Assembly (NCBI GenBank): GCA_022828595.1
Contig: JAKGHH010000002.1
Coordinates: 75,674,383-75,738,382 of the forward strand
DNA from: Nelumbo lutea
Lineage: Eukaryota > Streptophyta > Magnoliopsida > Proteales > Nelumbonaceae
Direction: 5' to 3'
Length of the DNA: 64,000 nucleotides
The notes below the pieces were generated by a model. It ran no database searches, was not told the DNA's origin, and saw only the letters and a list, made by a program, of their open reading frames with translations. The position numbers and the translations under genes were made by a program. Below, piece by piece: positions 43,752-55,449 of this stretch (positions are counted from its first letter, which is position 1; each line of letters opens with the position of its first letter).

Positions 43752-46700
43752 CTATCAGGTATTAATAGCAGAATGGGATAGTAGCAGTGATCCGCCTGTC
43801 CCAGAAATTCCAACCAGCTTTGGCCATACATCTGTCCCTCCCCAGATCCCACATCTGCCGAAACCTTGTAAACACACACATACATGGTTTTAAAAACTGG
43901 ACAAAAAATAAAACTGTTTTGACCACTGATTTCTGGATTAAATGGTCTGACTGTCCGGTCCATAAGCCCGATTGGACGGTTTTGGGGTCTAAAACCAAAC
44001 CTGGAGCCATGAAATCAGGGCTGGGCTTATATTTTCAAGCCTAGAACTAGGCCCTAGGCTATAATCCATATCACATGTGCAAATCCCGGCCCAGCCCGGC
44101 TCATGCTCACTCCTTACCAGTACTTACCACCAAAAATTATTATTGCCAAGGTCCTGTAATTAAGCCCAATAACAAACTTTCTCGGCCCAGGAGCTAAAGT
44201 AAAAAGTGAGCTTGGCGAAAAGTTCATTAGATGAGTCCGACCCATTAACCTCTTTGCCAATTAACTGCCGTCATTTTGTTGTTTCAGACAGTATTTTCAA
44301 CTCGTCGGTTCGGATACTTGAACCCTTGACTCATCTGACCCTTTCAATGGGTTATCGTTTCTTTTGTATTGTTTTATTTTCGAATTTTCATATATGATCA
44401 AATTATAAAATTACCTTAAGTGGATCAGACTCAAATACGAATTTGGACAACTGTATATCACTTTTTATCAGTATTTTTCATCTTTTTTCATTTAATTTTT
44501 TTTCCATTTGATATTTTCACCTGATCCAATCAATAGGTTATCGGTTTTTTGTATTATTAGTATAAATTTACATATATCATAGTTAAGACAGAAATTTAAA
44601 ATTAATAAAAGTAACAATATGATTAAAAATAAACTTAAATACTTATACTAAAAATGCACTTGCACAAATTTTAAATAACAATAACAATAACAATTATTAT
44701 TATTATTATTATTAAAATAAAAATTACTACTACTACTACTACTAAATTTTGTTTTCCATTTCTGTTTTAAATCAAAATAATTTTTATTTAATATGATGAC
44801 TATATAACATTAGAAAAGTCCCAAATTTTCTTTGACAAAACTCTGTACTTTTTTATTTTTTGTGTTCTATCTTTTTTAAATATTTATTATTCAATTATGA
44901 CATCTTGAATTTTTTTGAAAAAGTTGGATCATTGACCCACTATTTAGATAACAAAATAGCTTTGCTTTTAGATCAGTTCAATTTCAAATTATATATTTCA
45001 TCAACATTATATAAATAATTTTTACTTATCACACTTAAATTTTTGTTTGACATAATTAATATATAATTTTTATATATTCTTTTGATTACATTATATCTCA
45101 TGTATAACATTCATTTTTGCGATTCTTTATGTTTTCTATTTTTAAAAATTTTATTATCATTTCTAGGTTGATTTTAATTTTGACATTCCATTTTCATCAT
45201 TTATAAAAATACTTCTTACATTTCATATTTATTTTTATTCAATATAATGAATATACAATATTAGTGGTGTGCCCAGGTTTTTTTTGTACTATATGTTTTA
45301 TTTATTTTAAAATTTTATTATTTAATTATGACATTATTTATTAATACATTTGACCCCAAATTGTTGAATTGTTTACCCATCACCGAGAAGGAAGAAAATA
45401 TTTTTGTTTTCAAATTATTTTTCAAAATATTTATTTTTATATTATTAAAACTAATGTTGTGGATTTAATTAGTAGAATTTCATGATGAGAAAAATATATC
45501 TTAGATATAGGATTTAATAAGATAATATACATTAGATATGGGATTTAATGAGAGATAATAGGAAAATAGTTCTACTTCCAAATTCCAATTGGTTTTAAAT
45601 TTTCAATCCATTTCCTTCATTAACAAAAATATTTCTTATTTATCATAAATTTTTTAACCTATTGTTGACTTGGCTGATTGAACCATTCAAACCGTCACTA
45701 GACCTTGATTCTGGGTTTGGTTCTGTTGAAATTTCCCCTTTCAGTTAAAAGCCATCTAATTCAACCATTGACCCATTCGACCTAGTAAGCAGGTCATAAG
45801 TTGCATACTTAATTATGTGAAAACTTTTGGAAGCCAGAACTTTGCACTTTGCTTTCCAATTAGTGATTGCAGTACTCTTTTTTTAGTAACTTTTCAAGAT
45901 CTATACGTCCCAAAGGCCTTAGGTGCCTTGCTTTGCTATTTTTGTGAAAACCCCCTTTTTTTTGGCCTAAATTGCAATTTTTAATATTTTTTTATAAATA
46001 AAAAATAAAAAACTGAATTAAAAAACATAAATAAATGTAACACAATACATATATTATATGTAATTAATATATGTAAAACATAATTATACTATTTATTGAT
46101 AAAATATGTATTTTTACACACACACACACACACACATAGTGTTGACATAGAGCGGTTTGACTCGTTTGACCTTAATAGTCAAACCAATGACCTATGACCC
46201 GAAGGCAAAAATGGATCAGCCTTCGGGTCAGTTTTTAAAACATTGTTTAATATGTCAAATACATGATGTTAAAAACATTCCCATTTTTTTATTTCTATAT
46301 TTTTTTTGCATTTTATATATTTTTGAATTTTATTATTTAATTGTGGCAACATGGATTGGCTCATTTGATCCAAATGGTTTAATTTATTACCACCACTTAG
46401 ATGAAAATGCTATTTTTTCCAGGTAGATTTTAAAAGTATAAGTTTTTATGTTATTGAAATTATTAATTTATTATGTATGTATTTAATTATAGAATTTAAT
46501 GAGGAGAAGAAACAAAAAAATCTTAAATATATGATTTAATGAAGGTGAATGCAAATTAATACCTTAAATGTTGGATTTAATGTGGGAGAATTGAATGCAT
46601 TGAATTACCCTATTTTTATCAATAACCAATACCCTATTTGCCCTCATTTTTTTTATCAATATAACCAATTACCCTATTTGCCCTCATTTTTTATCAATAA

Positions 46701-47847
46701 ATTTAAATATAAAAGGGTAAATTTTGTCCTCAAAAAATTCTAGAAATATTCTTGAGGCTATTTGTATTTTTTAAAGTAGTATAGATTTTATTTTTGATTT
46801 TTGATTTTTTATATGATCCAACAACATCCAACTTCCAAATATAAAATTGCCTTAGTTGAATCAGATTCAAATACAAACTTTGAAAAATGAATACCACTTG
46901 CAGCCCTAAATATAATAAGTAGCTTTCCACCTTTTTTTATTTAATATTTTTCATTTGATATTTTTATCTTTTTTTATCACATGGTTTAGATGATAGATCA
47001 GATTTATAACAATAAAATGTCAAAGAAAAATGAAGTCACACTGATAAGGGTCAACAATGCCAGATGGGTCAAGACACAAGATAAACTAGTAGTTTCAGAT
47101 TCTACTCTTCATGGGATATTTCCACCAACTCAGTTGTTTATTAAATAGCCAACAGGTTACACAAAGATACAAGGAAACATATTGTCACTTCTCTTTTTTT
47201 TAATAAACTTTAATGCATTATTTCCATTGATAGATGCCACTTCACATACATAAAACATAAAATTAGAATATAGAAATGGATCAATAATAGTGGGTTTTTT
47301 TTTAATGCATTATTTCCATTAATAAGCGTTCACGTGTGAGGCTTTCCAGATCAGCAGTGATTTTGAATAGAGATTGGAGGTTTCTGAGTCATCCCAAGCA
47401 GGACTATCTTGGTTTTCTCTCTCAAAAAAGTAATGGAAACTCAACTCTGATTCTTTGTTTCTACATCAGCATTGATTTTCAATTAATAGAGGCCAGATGT
47501 TCATCACTAATAATTAGAAACTAGGAATACTTTTATCCGGGATTCCAGTGAAAGGTAGTGATGGAGACTGAGATTAGTTTATGTGATTAAGGAAAATTTT
47601 CTTGGTCACATCCTTGGACATCTAGCTCATTCTATAGTTTTTAGATTGGCAGAGAAGATAATAGGTGTGTATTCTCTTGCCAGAAGAGTTCAATGTGACA
47701 GGATAGGTGAATATATATATATATATACTATATGATATTTTTATTAATCTATTATTGTGCAAATTCCATACTATGGATACACTTCAACATTTTGTAGAAA
47801 GTGATGTTAGTAGGTCAGTTTAAGTGGTAAATCCATCTTGACCCAAG
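43752..47847. other. No gene; AT-rich dispersed repeats and microsatellites
   Basis: 43882-44110 is MITE debris. 44400-46730 contains at least three copies of the AT-rich dispersed repeat (ATTATGACAT, TTTGATCCAAATGG, AATATTAG(A/T)GGTGTG). An ATT/ACT microsatellite lies at about 44680-44745 and a CA run at about 46117-46136. 47330-47720 is less AT-rich but has no recognisable protein. Confidence 0.4.
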
Positions 47848-48285
47848 TAGGGGTGTAAATGGATCGAATTCGAATAGAATTAGATAATTTATGAATTCGA
47901 ATAGAATAAGGCAATATTTGAATTCGAATCTGATTACAAAATTCAACATTCAAATTCAACTTGATATCCGATGGATATTAAAAAATAGTATTTGAATTTG
48001 AATTCAATTAAATATTCGGATATTTGATTATTTAATTATTTTAGGTAATTAATAAATATATAAAATAAATATTTTACTTATATAAAGAGTGTGCGTATAT
48101 ATAAATTATTTAAAACATTTAAATATCTTATATAAGAATTAAATAATCGGTTGATTTCGGATATTTATAGAATCGAATTAGGTCATATTTGAATTTGACT
48201 GATTGGATAATGAAATTATCCGAATTCGATTTGACTATGTCAAATATTGAATTCGAAATCGGATTTTCAAATACCGTTAGACCTA
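47848..48285. mobile_element. hAT MITE, about 438 bp, related to 34754-35166
   Basis: It begins TAGGGGTGTAAATGG. The right end reads AAATACCGTTAGACCTA, aligning with the CCGTTGATACCCCTA end of 34754-35166 after small losses. CGAATTCGAATAG text is shared. No target duplication. Confidence 0.6.
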
Positions 48286-49779
48286 ATTATCAAAGTACTG
48301 GTATCGAGCATAGTATTGGTAAGCTTGGATACAAATGCAGATACACTTCGAAAATATATGGAAATGGTGGAAAGATATAGATACACTTGGAAACATTAGA
48401 GAAATTGCAATAAATCCTACAAATACATGAATAACACTAAATTTAAGGTTGAAATAATAACAAATAAGGTATAAATACATAAGAAATGTATTTTTTAATG
48501 ATACATATAAGAAATACATTACAACTAACATAGCGGGATAAACATATAACATTTTGTTTTATTAATAAAACATTAAATTTCAACTATTTTGTAATCAATA
48601 TTTTTATTTTCTTTTTAAATTACAAATATGTTGTTATTTAACACAAATTAAAATATTATGTATTCATTCATCCATAAAAATATATAATCTTAACTTTAAA
48701 ATATATCAATTCTATTAAGATTTCTAAAATACATTTCATATGAAAGTTCATAAATTTTAATTACTATAATAATTATTTTTATTCCCATAATTTTTGAGTT
48801 TGGAAATATTTTTTTTTGATATAAATGCGGATTTAATAAATTATTCATTTCACTAACATTTGTAAAATACTAGCTTTGAAGATTATTCTTTTTAGTTTTT
48901 AGTTGAACATAATTATACATTATTATTTGTTTGGGTTACATCTAGACACTAAATTAAATTAAATTTATTTTATTTCAATTGTTAGCATGAGAGGGTAAGT
49001 TGGTCTAACTAGTTGAACATAGTTATATGTTATTATTTATTTTATTTTATTTCAATTTGTTTTTTTTTTAAATAGAGTTATGGTACACAATTTGAAATTC
49101 AAATGTAAAGTTTGAAATTTCAATTGTGTATCGTCACTATGTTATTGGTTCCATATGCATCGATACAATGCAAAATAGGTCATTGCATGCTATGAAAAGG
49201 CAGAAGCATGCCAGGCGTAGCGTTTTGGGTTTTGGGTCAGGTTGAGATTGAGATAGGTCTATGCCAATACCAACCTATAGCCTTCCCTTAGAACAGGGAT
49301 ACTTTTCATGAGATTTAGTGGGTTGGATTCCACATCTCATTTTATTTAGTCAGATCAGGTTAGGGTTAGGGATGGCACTTTTTCTCATATTGGTTGGAAT
49401 GGTTTCATTGGGTTTGGGTTGAACAAATCCCATAACAAACCCGACCCACTTGCATCCCTACCCTTAAATGAAGTTTTAGTTGCTGGTTAATGCGGTTTAG
49501 TGATTTAGTCTTTTCGCTAGGGATGTGCCCATTTAATCAAAACTAGGAATTGCTTTAGCCACTCAGCTCTCTTTATTCATAAAGGAAGATCAACTCATTC
49601 CTATTCTTCTATGTGAGGATTTGTTACCATGACCATAAGCCTGGTGAAAGGCATTAGTGAAGAAATTGATATTTTTGAGCATGGCATCCTATGGTTCAAT
49701 CTAACATAAATAGAAGATTCAAAATTATTTTTATTTTATTTTTTTGCTAATTGGTGATATGTCTGAATTCCCCTAAAAG
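48286..49779. other. No gene; one possible 94-bp MITE
   Basis: 49367-49460 starts TAGGGATGGCAC and its end complements to TAGGGATGCAAG (hAT-like), without flanking duplication. The rest is AT-rich. Confidence 0.35.
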
Positions 49780-49935
49780 GAGTCCAGATTTCTTATCCAC
49801 ATAAACTTTGTACATATTTATCGTAGCCACATATGGAGAACATCTCATCCTCTGCATAGTATTATGTAGGGGGAGATGTTCCCAATTCACAGGGGTGGTG
49901 TGTTGTAGGTAGAGGTGGGCAAGAGATCCGGAGGC
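49780..49935. mobile_element. Foldback MITE copy, about 156 bp
   Basis: Left GAGTCCAGATTTCTTATCC and right complement GGCCTCCGGATCTCTTGCCC. The arms pair around GGGGGAGATGTTCCCAATTC. No duplication aligned. Confidence 0.6.
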
Positions 49936-50337
49936 CGTTTGGAGTAGAACAGCACCACACTTACAACCTCATCCCCAAATTTGGTAGCAGAGGATTCATA
50001 TCCTCGTCTCTGTTGGTACCAACTGAGTAAGCCCTCAGTTGGCAAGTACATCCTACGGGTCATAACAATTGTTGAATTTGATAACTTGTATTTGATTCCT
50101 ATTTCTGTTCCTGTGTATGGAAACTGCACTTAATTTCTCTTATCTCTGATATTGTGATAATAGGGACCCTTCCAATATGAGAATACATGCATTGGTGTCA
50201 AGAAGAGATGACCCTAGGGCAAACCATATAATCAGCAATCCAGATTGTCCATCTATTAATCAGATATGCGTGATATGCCATTAGGGGCGTATCGGTACTT
50301 TTCAATTATTTTTATTTTTATTTTTTTAAAGCTGGTT
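49936..50337. other. No recognised feature
   Basis: Spacer between the foldback MITE and the MULE; no ORF or terminus. Confidence 0.4.
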
Positions 50338-51628
50338 AGGGGAGCCGGTTTAAGGTTCCTCCACCCTTGAATGAGTTCAGCTTCATGCGCTCACCGATCA
50401 CGCAGCATGAGAATGCGACACGCGTTCTTAAAACGTGTGCGTGCTTGAAACGTGTGATACATCGTTCACTTTATCGTGTTTGAATCCGGAATCGCTTCAT
50501 AGACAGATTCATCCTTTGCAATCCTCTGGGGCAAGCCGGACTCACTTCATCCTTCGACGGAAGAATAAATGGCATCAGCAAAGGTGAGATAAACAGAACC
50601 CCCTATCTCGTCTCAGAAATAAGAAGGTGAGGTTAACAAAACTCCCACTCCTCTCTGTTCTATACCTCGAAGAAGCAATCAATTCTGCTCATAAATACTT
50701 TAGCCCTAGCTCGAATGATGACGAAAGGTTTCCTTCTGGAAAGCAATGGTATCACCTTCAAATCATTCTAGTGGTTCACATACGTTGGAATCTCATGCAT
50801 CCTTGTTCTCTTTGGAGGGATCATGTCTGGACTCATGCTAGGGTTTGATGTCCTTGGGTCATGTAGAGCTTGAAATCCTTCAGAGAAGTGGAACCTCCAC
50901 GGAGAAGAAGCAAGCAGGCTGGTTGTTCCTTCAATTCTAATGGCTTTTACAATCTCTCACTCTCTTTAGATCAATGAAGAGATGGTAGAAATTGGGAAAT
51001 GTAGTATATAAACTATTTGTGGATTTTAGGCATATAATAAATGTCTGAGCGAGTCTGCCATCTATTTTGGCTTGCAATTGTTTTTTGAGATAAGGTAAAT
51101 GAGAGGAAGAATCACTTTTTTGTATTAGGAATGCTAAAAATTGTTAGTCTCTTATTGCACATTTGATTCGGGTTTATTATTGTTCTAGTTATTGAATTTG
51201 TTCTCGAGTTTGAGCAGGATTTCATTTAGCCAGAGACCTTTTCTATTTGCTACTGTGCTACTCTGTCTTTTTTTTTTTCTTTAATCCTCCCATGAATTTA
51301 GAAAATTCAGACTGCAAATTTAGGAAGCATTGTAAAGGGTTTGAGTTGCTACGGGTGATGACCGCAAATTTAGGAAGCTAAATGCAGTTAACAATCACCT
51401 GTGATGACTATTGGTTGCCGCCGGTTGAAGAGGGAGTGAAAAGGGTTTGGGTTGGTGTGGGCATGTGGCGAGAGAGAGTAGGAAGTAGAATGGAAGAAAT
51501 ATGGAGTTAATGGTGTTTAATCCACCTTGCATGTTTCAAGCACACACATGCTTCAAGGACGTGTGGCACATTCTCATATTACGTGAACGGTGCGTGCGTT
51601 AACTCTTGCCCTAATAGAAGCCGGACTC
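50338..51628. mobile_element. MULE with captured gene start (Pack-MULE candidate), about 1.3 kb
   Basis: The left end (GAGAATGCGACACGCGTTC, then GTGCGTGCTTGAAACGTG) is matched by the complement of the right end (GAGAATGTGCCACACGTCC, then GTGTGTGCTTGAAACATG); the arms extend about 110 bp. The CG-rich ends contrast with the AT-rich surroundings. No 9-bp duplication was resolved. The interior holds a gene-like promoter/first-exon segment at 50470-50600 and intron-like sequence after it. Confidence 0.65.
50569..50583 (+). pseudogene. Possible captured first exon (MASAK then splice donor)
   Basis: ATG GCA TCA GCA AAG is followed immediately by GTGAGA, a good plant 5' splice site, with A-rich context before the ATG. 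Five codons cannot identify a gene. The call rests on position within the MULE and the donor site, and no downstream exon was recognised. Confidence 0.3.
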
Positions 51629-51654
51629 CCCCTGAATCGGTCAAAACCCCGATA

Positions 51655-51885
51655 CACTCTGTAGTGGCATATCAGAGTGCTCCTAATACGATACGTATTG
51701 GTCGATATGGGCCGAGACCCCTCCGATATGCCCCTACAATGGGTGTATTAGAGGTCCAATTAGTTCACGGGGTAGAGGATCCTAAACCACCCTCTGAACT
51801 GGTTGTGGAAAAAATAGAAACCAAAATGTGTATCGATTTACCCAATATGCCTCTATTGGCATATCGGGTGTATTAATATTTTGAA
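51655..51885 (+). repeat. Dispersed repeat copy A (GATACGTATTGG family)
   Basis: GAGACCCCTCCGATATGCCC, GTGTATTAGAGGTCCAA and GGCATATCGGGTGTATTAA are shared in order with 52035-52245. A 97-codon ORF over it has no family match that I know of. Confidence 0.75.
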
Positions 51886-52034
51886 TCTTGATTGAAACTA
51901 TAGTTGATAACACATGAAAATGCTTACAATCCAAGTGTCACAACCAACTTGAAAATAAACCACCTGACCACATCTAAATAGTCTCTTGGTTAACAATTTG
52001 ATTTTGAAAACCTTTAAACAAGATTTAAAGTATT

Positions 52035-52245
52035 GACATGCATCGGCTCATATCAACTGATACGTATCGTTCCAAGACCCCTCCGATATATACCTACAGT
52101 GGGTGTATCAGGGGTTTGACCAGTTTAGTGGGTAGAGTCCTAAACCGACTTCCTCTAAACCGGTTTTGAAAAAAAAAAAGGCATCAAAATGCCTGATAGT
52201 CGATACACCCTTACTGGCATATCGGGCGTATCGATATTTTAAACT
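52035..52245 (+). repeat. Dispersed repeat copy B
   Basis: AAGACCCCTCCGATATATACC, GTGTATCAGGGGTTTGACC and GGCATATCGGGCGTATCGA match copy A. Similar words (CGTATCAGCTGATAC, CCGATACGG) occur at 34250-34440. Confidence 0.75.
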
Positions 52246-52701
52246 TTACCTTTAAAAGAAATAGATTTTGGTTGGTTCAAAAGTTTTGAGTTTGAGTAAC
52301 CACTAACCACACATGAGTGCAAGTATCTATTACCAACAAGAGAAAATAAGACTTGGTAACCAATTCTACAAATATTTACAATAGAGAGATGCACTCTTGT
52401 GAACTATATTTTTCCAAGTAACTTTAATTTGTCTTTCAATCTTTGTGCAATCATTCTTTTCCACCAAGTAATTGATTCGTCCTCAATTGGGTTTGGACAA
52501 TGGGGATGAATTCCCATAAATATTTGTTTTTATGAAAATGCATTCATTTAAAATATGGAATTTCATCTTGTCTTTGTTCTTCACATATATCACATCTTGT
52601 CTTGGACTTTCATACCTCCTCTAACGGCTTAAGTTCAAAATATCAGGACCATGTATTGTATTGATATGATAAGTTTGGAAATGGATATGCATCACAATAG
52701 G

Positions 52702-52870
52702 GCTCAGATCTGTTGCCCACGAGTTCCCACATCTCTACCCACAGGACATTACAGCTGTGCATTGGGAATATCTCCCTTGTCATCAATAGGAAAATGTTTC
52801 TAATACATGGCGGTAGTGTTATGTGGATAGAGATGCAGGAACAATTTGTGGGTAATAGATCCGAAGTGAC
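52702..52870. mobile_element. Foldback MITE, 169 bp, 9-bp TSD (8/9)
   Basis: CACAATAGG (52693-52701) and CACAATATG (52871-52879) flank it. Ends GCTCAGATCTGTTGCCCAC and complement GTCACTTCGGATCTATTACC. The apex has GGGAATATCTCCC and GGAAAATGTTTCTAATACA. Confidence 0.75.
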
Positions 52871-52944
52871 CACAATATGCTTTGGGTACATATGGAAAAA
52901 TATGGGTATGCTTGAATACAGTAGGAATTGGTAAATCAAGGAAC

Positions 52945-53230
52945 ATTGCTAAAAGAAATTGAAAGAACTGTATTTTTATGAAGAAGAAGAAGAAGAATAG
53001 AGAATGAGATAAGGAACAAAGGAGAAGCAAAAATGTCTGACAGATGCCTCTTCCAATCTACTTATATGTTATTCTTGCAATGCAAAAGACTTAGCAGCCC
53101 ATAATAGGGCGGGTTTTAGCCCATAAACTAACTAAAAGAACATATGAACATAAAAGAAAACTAGGCCCACAAAGCTGTCTGCCAACCAGATGAACTGTCA
53201 ATACTCCCCCTCAAGTAGGGAGAAAATGTC
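52945..53230 (-). mobile_element. Copia-type 3' LTR fragment with polypurine tract
   Basis: On the minus strand TTGAGGGGGAGT (53219-53208) is a typical copia polypurine tract. It is followed within a few bases by TGACAGTTCATCTGG as the LTR start, a TATA-like ACATATAAGTAG, and a CT/TTC-rich end near 52945. Only a short piece of internal sequence remains upstream. No partner LTR was seen. Confidence 0.55.
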
Positions 53231-53421
53231 AAATCATTCATAATTTGAAAATATACATATTTCAATAGTTTATATGAAGAAATACATAGAACAAATAGAT
53301 ATCAAACACCTGTATCAATAATAATGCATCGATCAGGAGTTTAAGAAAGGTCCACAATATTGGAAATGCGAAGAGTTGAATAGAAAACCACTTTAAGAGA
53401 TATATTTGGATACACTTTGGA

Positions 53422-53711
53422 CATGGTTTTTAAAAACAAACCGGTGACCGAACCGGTCAGGGGTCCAGTTACCGGTTCGAACGGTCCGATCATTCCACCC
53501 AAATGGCTGGCCCGTTTTAACAAAAAAATTAAAAAATTAAAAAATTTGAAAAACGGTCAAAACCATTCGAACGGTTCAAGCAATTAACCATCCGGTTTAG
53601 TGGTTTGCTGACCAAAATCAACGGTTTTGGAGGAAAATGGGACCAGTCAGGTGATCGGTTCCCAATTTTTCTGGTCCGACCGTCCAGTCCAGTCCGGTTT
53701 TGAAAACCATG
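53422..53711. mobile_element. MITE of the CATGGTTTT-AAAACC family, 290 bp
   Basis: Ends CATGGTTTTTAAAAAC and complement CATGGTTTTCAAAACCGG. The flanks ACTTTGGA and ACTTGGA suggest an 8-bp duplication with one base lost. The best preserved copy of the family here. Confidence 0.8.
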
Positions 53712-54427
53712 ACTTGGATATGCATAAGCATAGTGCAAAAATTAAGAGTATGCTAAGAAATTCAAATAAATCCTAAAATATATGAATTATAAACTATATA
53801 GGTACATGTATTTTGAATTTGGACAGGCGCTTTTGAGCATATATTATCCATAAAGTAATTTTTTCAATTTTGCATATTTTTGTACGTGCCATGTTAAGAC
53901 AATGCCATAGCAGATCAGGCATCTGTAGCTACTCGTCTACAAAGGAAAACTTGTTTTGTACGAACATCCCTTTCCCTCATAGCAGAAATTTAATTTAGTT
54001 TGGGGGAAGCTTATAAGTAAGACATTAATGCTCTCTTGTAATATTATATCGTTTTGATTAAAAAAAAATCAAATACCAAGAGAAAAGATATAACATATCA
54101 GGGTTTGATCAATCATGTACAGTAAAAGAAGCCTGGATCTATCATATTTCATGGAAGAAACATATGAAATCTTATCAGTATTCCACATAAGTTCGCTGAA
54201 AACTACCCTGCAATTTCTCCCTTTATGTATTGCAAGCCAAAAATATAGGAATAAATAAAGAACTGTAGACATATTTACAGACTAGCCAATGCTAATTAGC
54301 GAAAGAAACAATTATGAATGGACACCAATTAATTGACAATAAAATGAATAAATCATACAAAAATTTGAGTAATATCTATAAATAAATTAAAAGAAAAACC
54401 AAACAAAGAAATATTATTTGATTCCTT
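53712..54427. other. No recognised feature
   Basis: AT-rich; no ORF with protein-like composition. If the exons at 54428-54705 are real, their 3'UTR would lie here. Confidence 0.35.
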
Positions 54428-54475
54428 TTAATCTTCAAGTAGGTATCTGTTTCTTCTTGCGCCAAAAGCAAGTCT
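54428..54475 (-). CDS. Candidate last exon of an unidentified gene
   Basis: The minus strand has a strong acceptor (TTTCTTGTTTGTGCCCAG) ending at 54476, then RLAFGARRNRYLLED and a TAA at 54428-54430. The basic, well-behaved C-terminus with a pyrimidine-rich acceptor looks like a true terminal exon in phase 0. I do not recognise the protein. It pairs with the candidate exon at 54595-54705. The intron between them would be about 119 bp and T-rich, as in plants. Confidence 0.3.
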   Translation of the reverse strand, partial: RLAFGARRNRYLLED

Positions 54476-54594
54476 CTGGGCACAAACAAGAAAAATATAA
54501 GTTTCCAGTACTTACAGAAGAAGAAGGATAAAGCTTGGTAAATTTATTCAAGGAAAGAAAAATACCGAAAACATGTAGTTGAAAACAACTTAAC

Positions 54595-54705
54595 TGAAAA
54601 TATCTGGGAGTAGGCTTTAAACCCAGTCAGGAAACGAATGTAAGTGGGCTTCATGGATCCATTGGTTGGGATGGATCTGATGCTTGGAACAAGATATTCA
54701 GCTAC
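54595..54705 (-). CDS. Candidate internal exon of the same gene
   Basis: After an acceptor TTGTTCTTCATATAG the minus strand encodes VAEYLVPSIRSIPTNGSMKP then TYIRFLTGFKAYSQIFS, 37 codons in phase 0, joining in frame to the next exon. The 5' splice site (TCA then GTTAAG) is weak. Upstream sequence contains a SINE and a LINE remnant, and no further exon was recognised. It may be the tail of a host gene with far-off exons, or a stranded fragment. Confidence 0.3.
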
Positions 54706-54956
54706 CTATATGAAGAACAATTAAAAACAGAACGTCATACACTTGGTTATAATTACATGTGTGTTCATTAGTTTGAGTCTCCCCATTAACATTCAATAAT
54801 TGTGTGTATATTTGCATCTTTGACTCAAGTACTGAACATACAATAGTTTTGATGCATGAAAAGCCATGATGATAAAGCCCCACGCAGGAAGAATCACAAC
54901 TAGAATAAAATCTATATCTTCCAAGCATTTATTTTATTCATGTAGGCAGTCTAATA

Positions 54957-55131
54957 TAAAAAAAAAAAGGCAGCCCAATGCACGAGGCTCCTGCCAATGC
55001 AGGGTTTGAGGAGGGACAGATGTACACAGCCTTACCCCTGGCACATACAGAGAGGCTGTTTCCAAGATTTGAACTCTAGTCACCCAGGTTGCAATGGAGC
55101 AACCCAACCATTGCGTCAAGGTCCATCCTCT
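54957..55131 (-). mobile_element. Au-like tRNA-derived SINE, 13-bp TSD
   Basis: AGGCAGTCTAATA (54944-54956) and AGGCAGTCTATTA (55132-55144) flank it with one mismatch. The minus strand has GACGCAATGGTTGGGTTGC, TAGAGTTCAAATCTTGG as the B-box region, GGAAACAGCCTCTCTG and GGGGTAAGGCTG, the hallmark Au SINE body, ending in a T run. Confidence 0.85.
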
Positions 55132-55449
55132 AGGCAGTCTATTACAACTATAAACAAAAATGTGTTCCCAATCATCATATATTGTATTATTACATCATGA
55201 ATATCAGGTTAGAAATTTTGGTTGTGGTCGTTCTAGATAGGGTCTCCAACAGAAAATTAGGTGCATATTGTGGAAATACAAGGAACATGGGCTTCAGGCT
55301 GGGCCCATTTGAAATTTGGCAAAACTCAGCCCAAGCCCAGTCCATGAACAGGTCTATTGATGAGCAAGGCAAAGTTTTTTTTTAACATTGAGGTATAACA
55401 TGCATTGTGACACTTTGTTATAATGGATTATCGAACCATAGAAGAGGCC
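55132..55449. other. No recognised feature
   Basis: Contains GGGCTTCAGGCTGGGCCC-type hAT-like debris at about 55280-55345; no gene. Confidence 0.4.

Noticed and set aside
51583..51876. 97-codon ORF
   Set aside because: Lies on a dispersed repeat whose second copy (52035-52245) does not keep the frame; no domain recognised.
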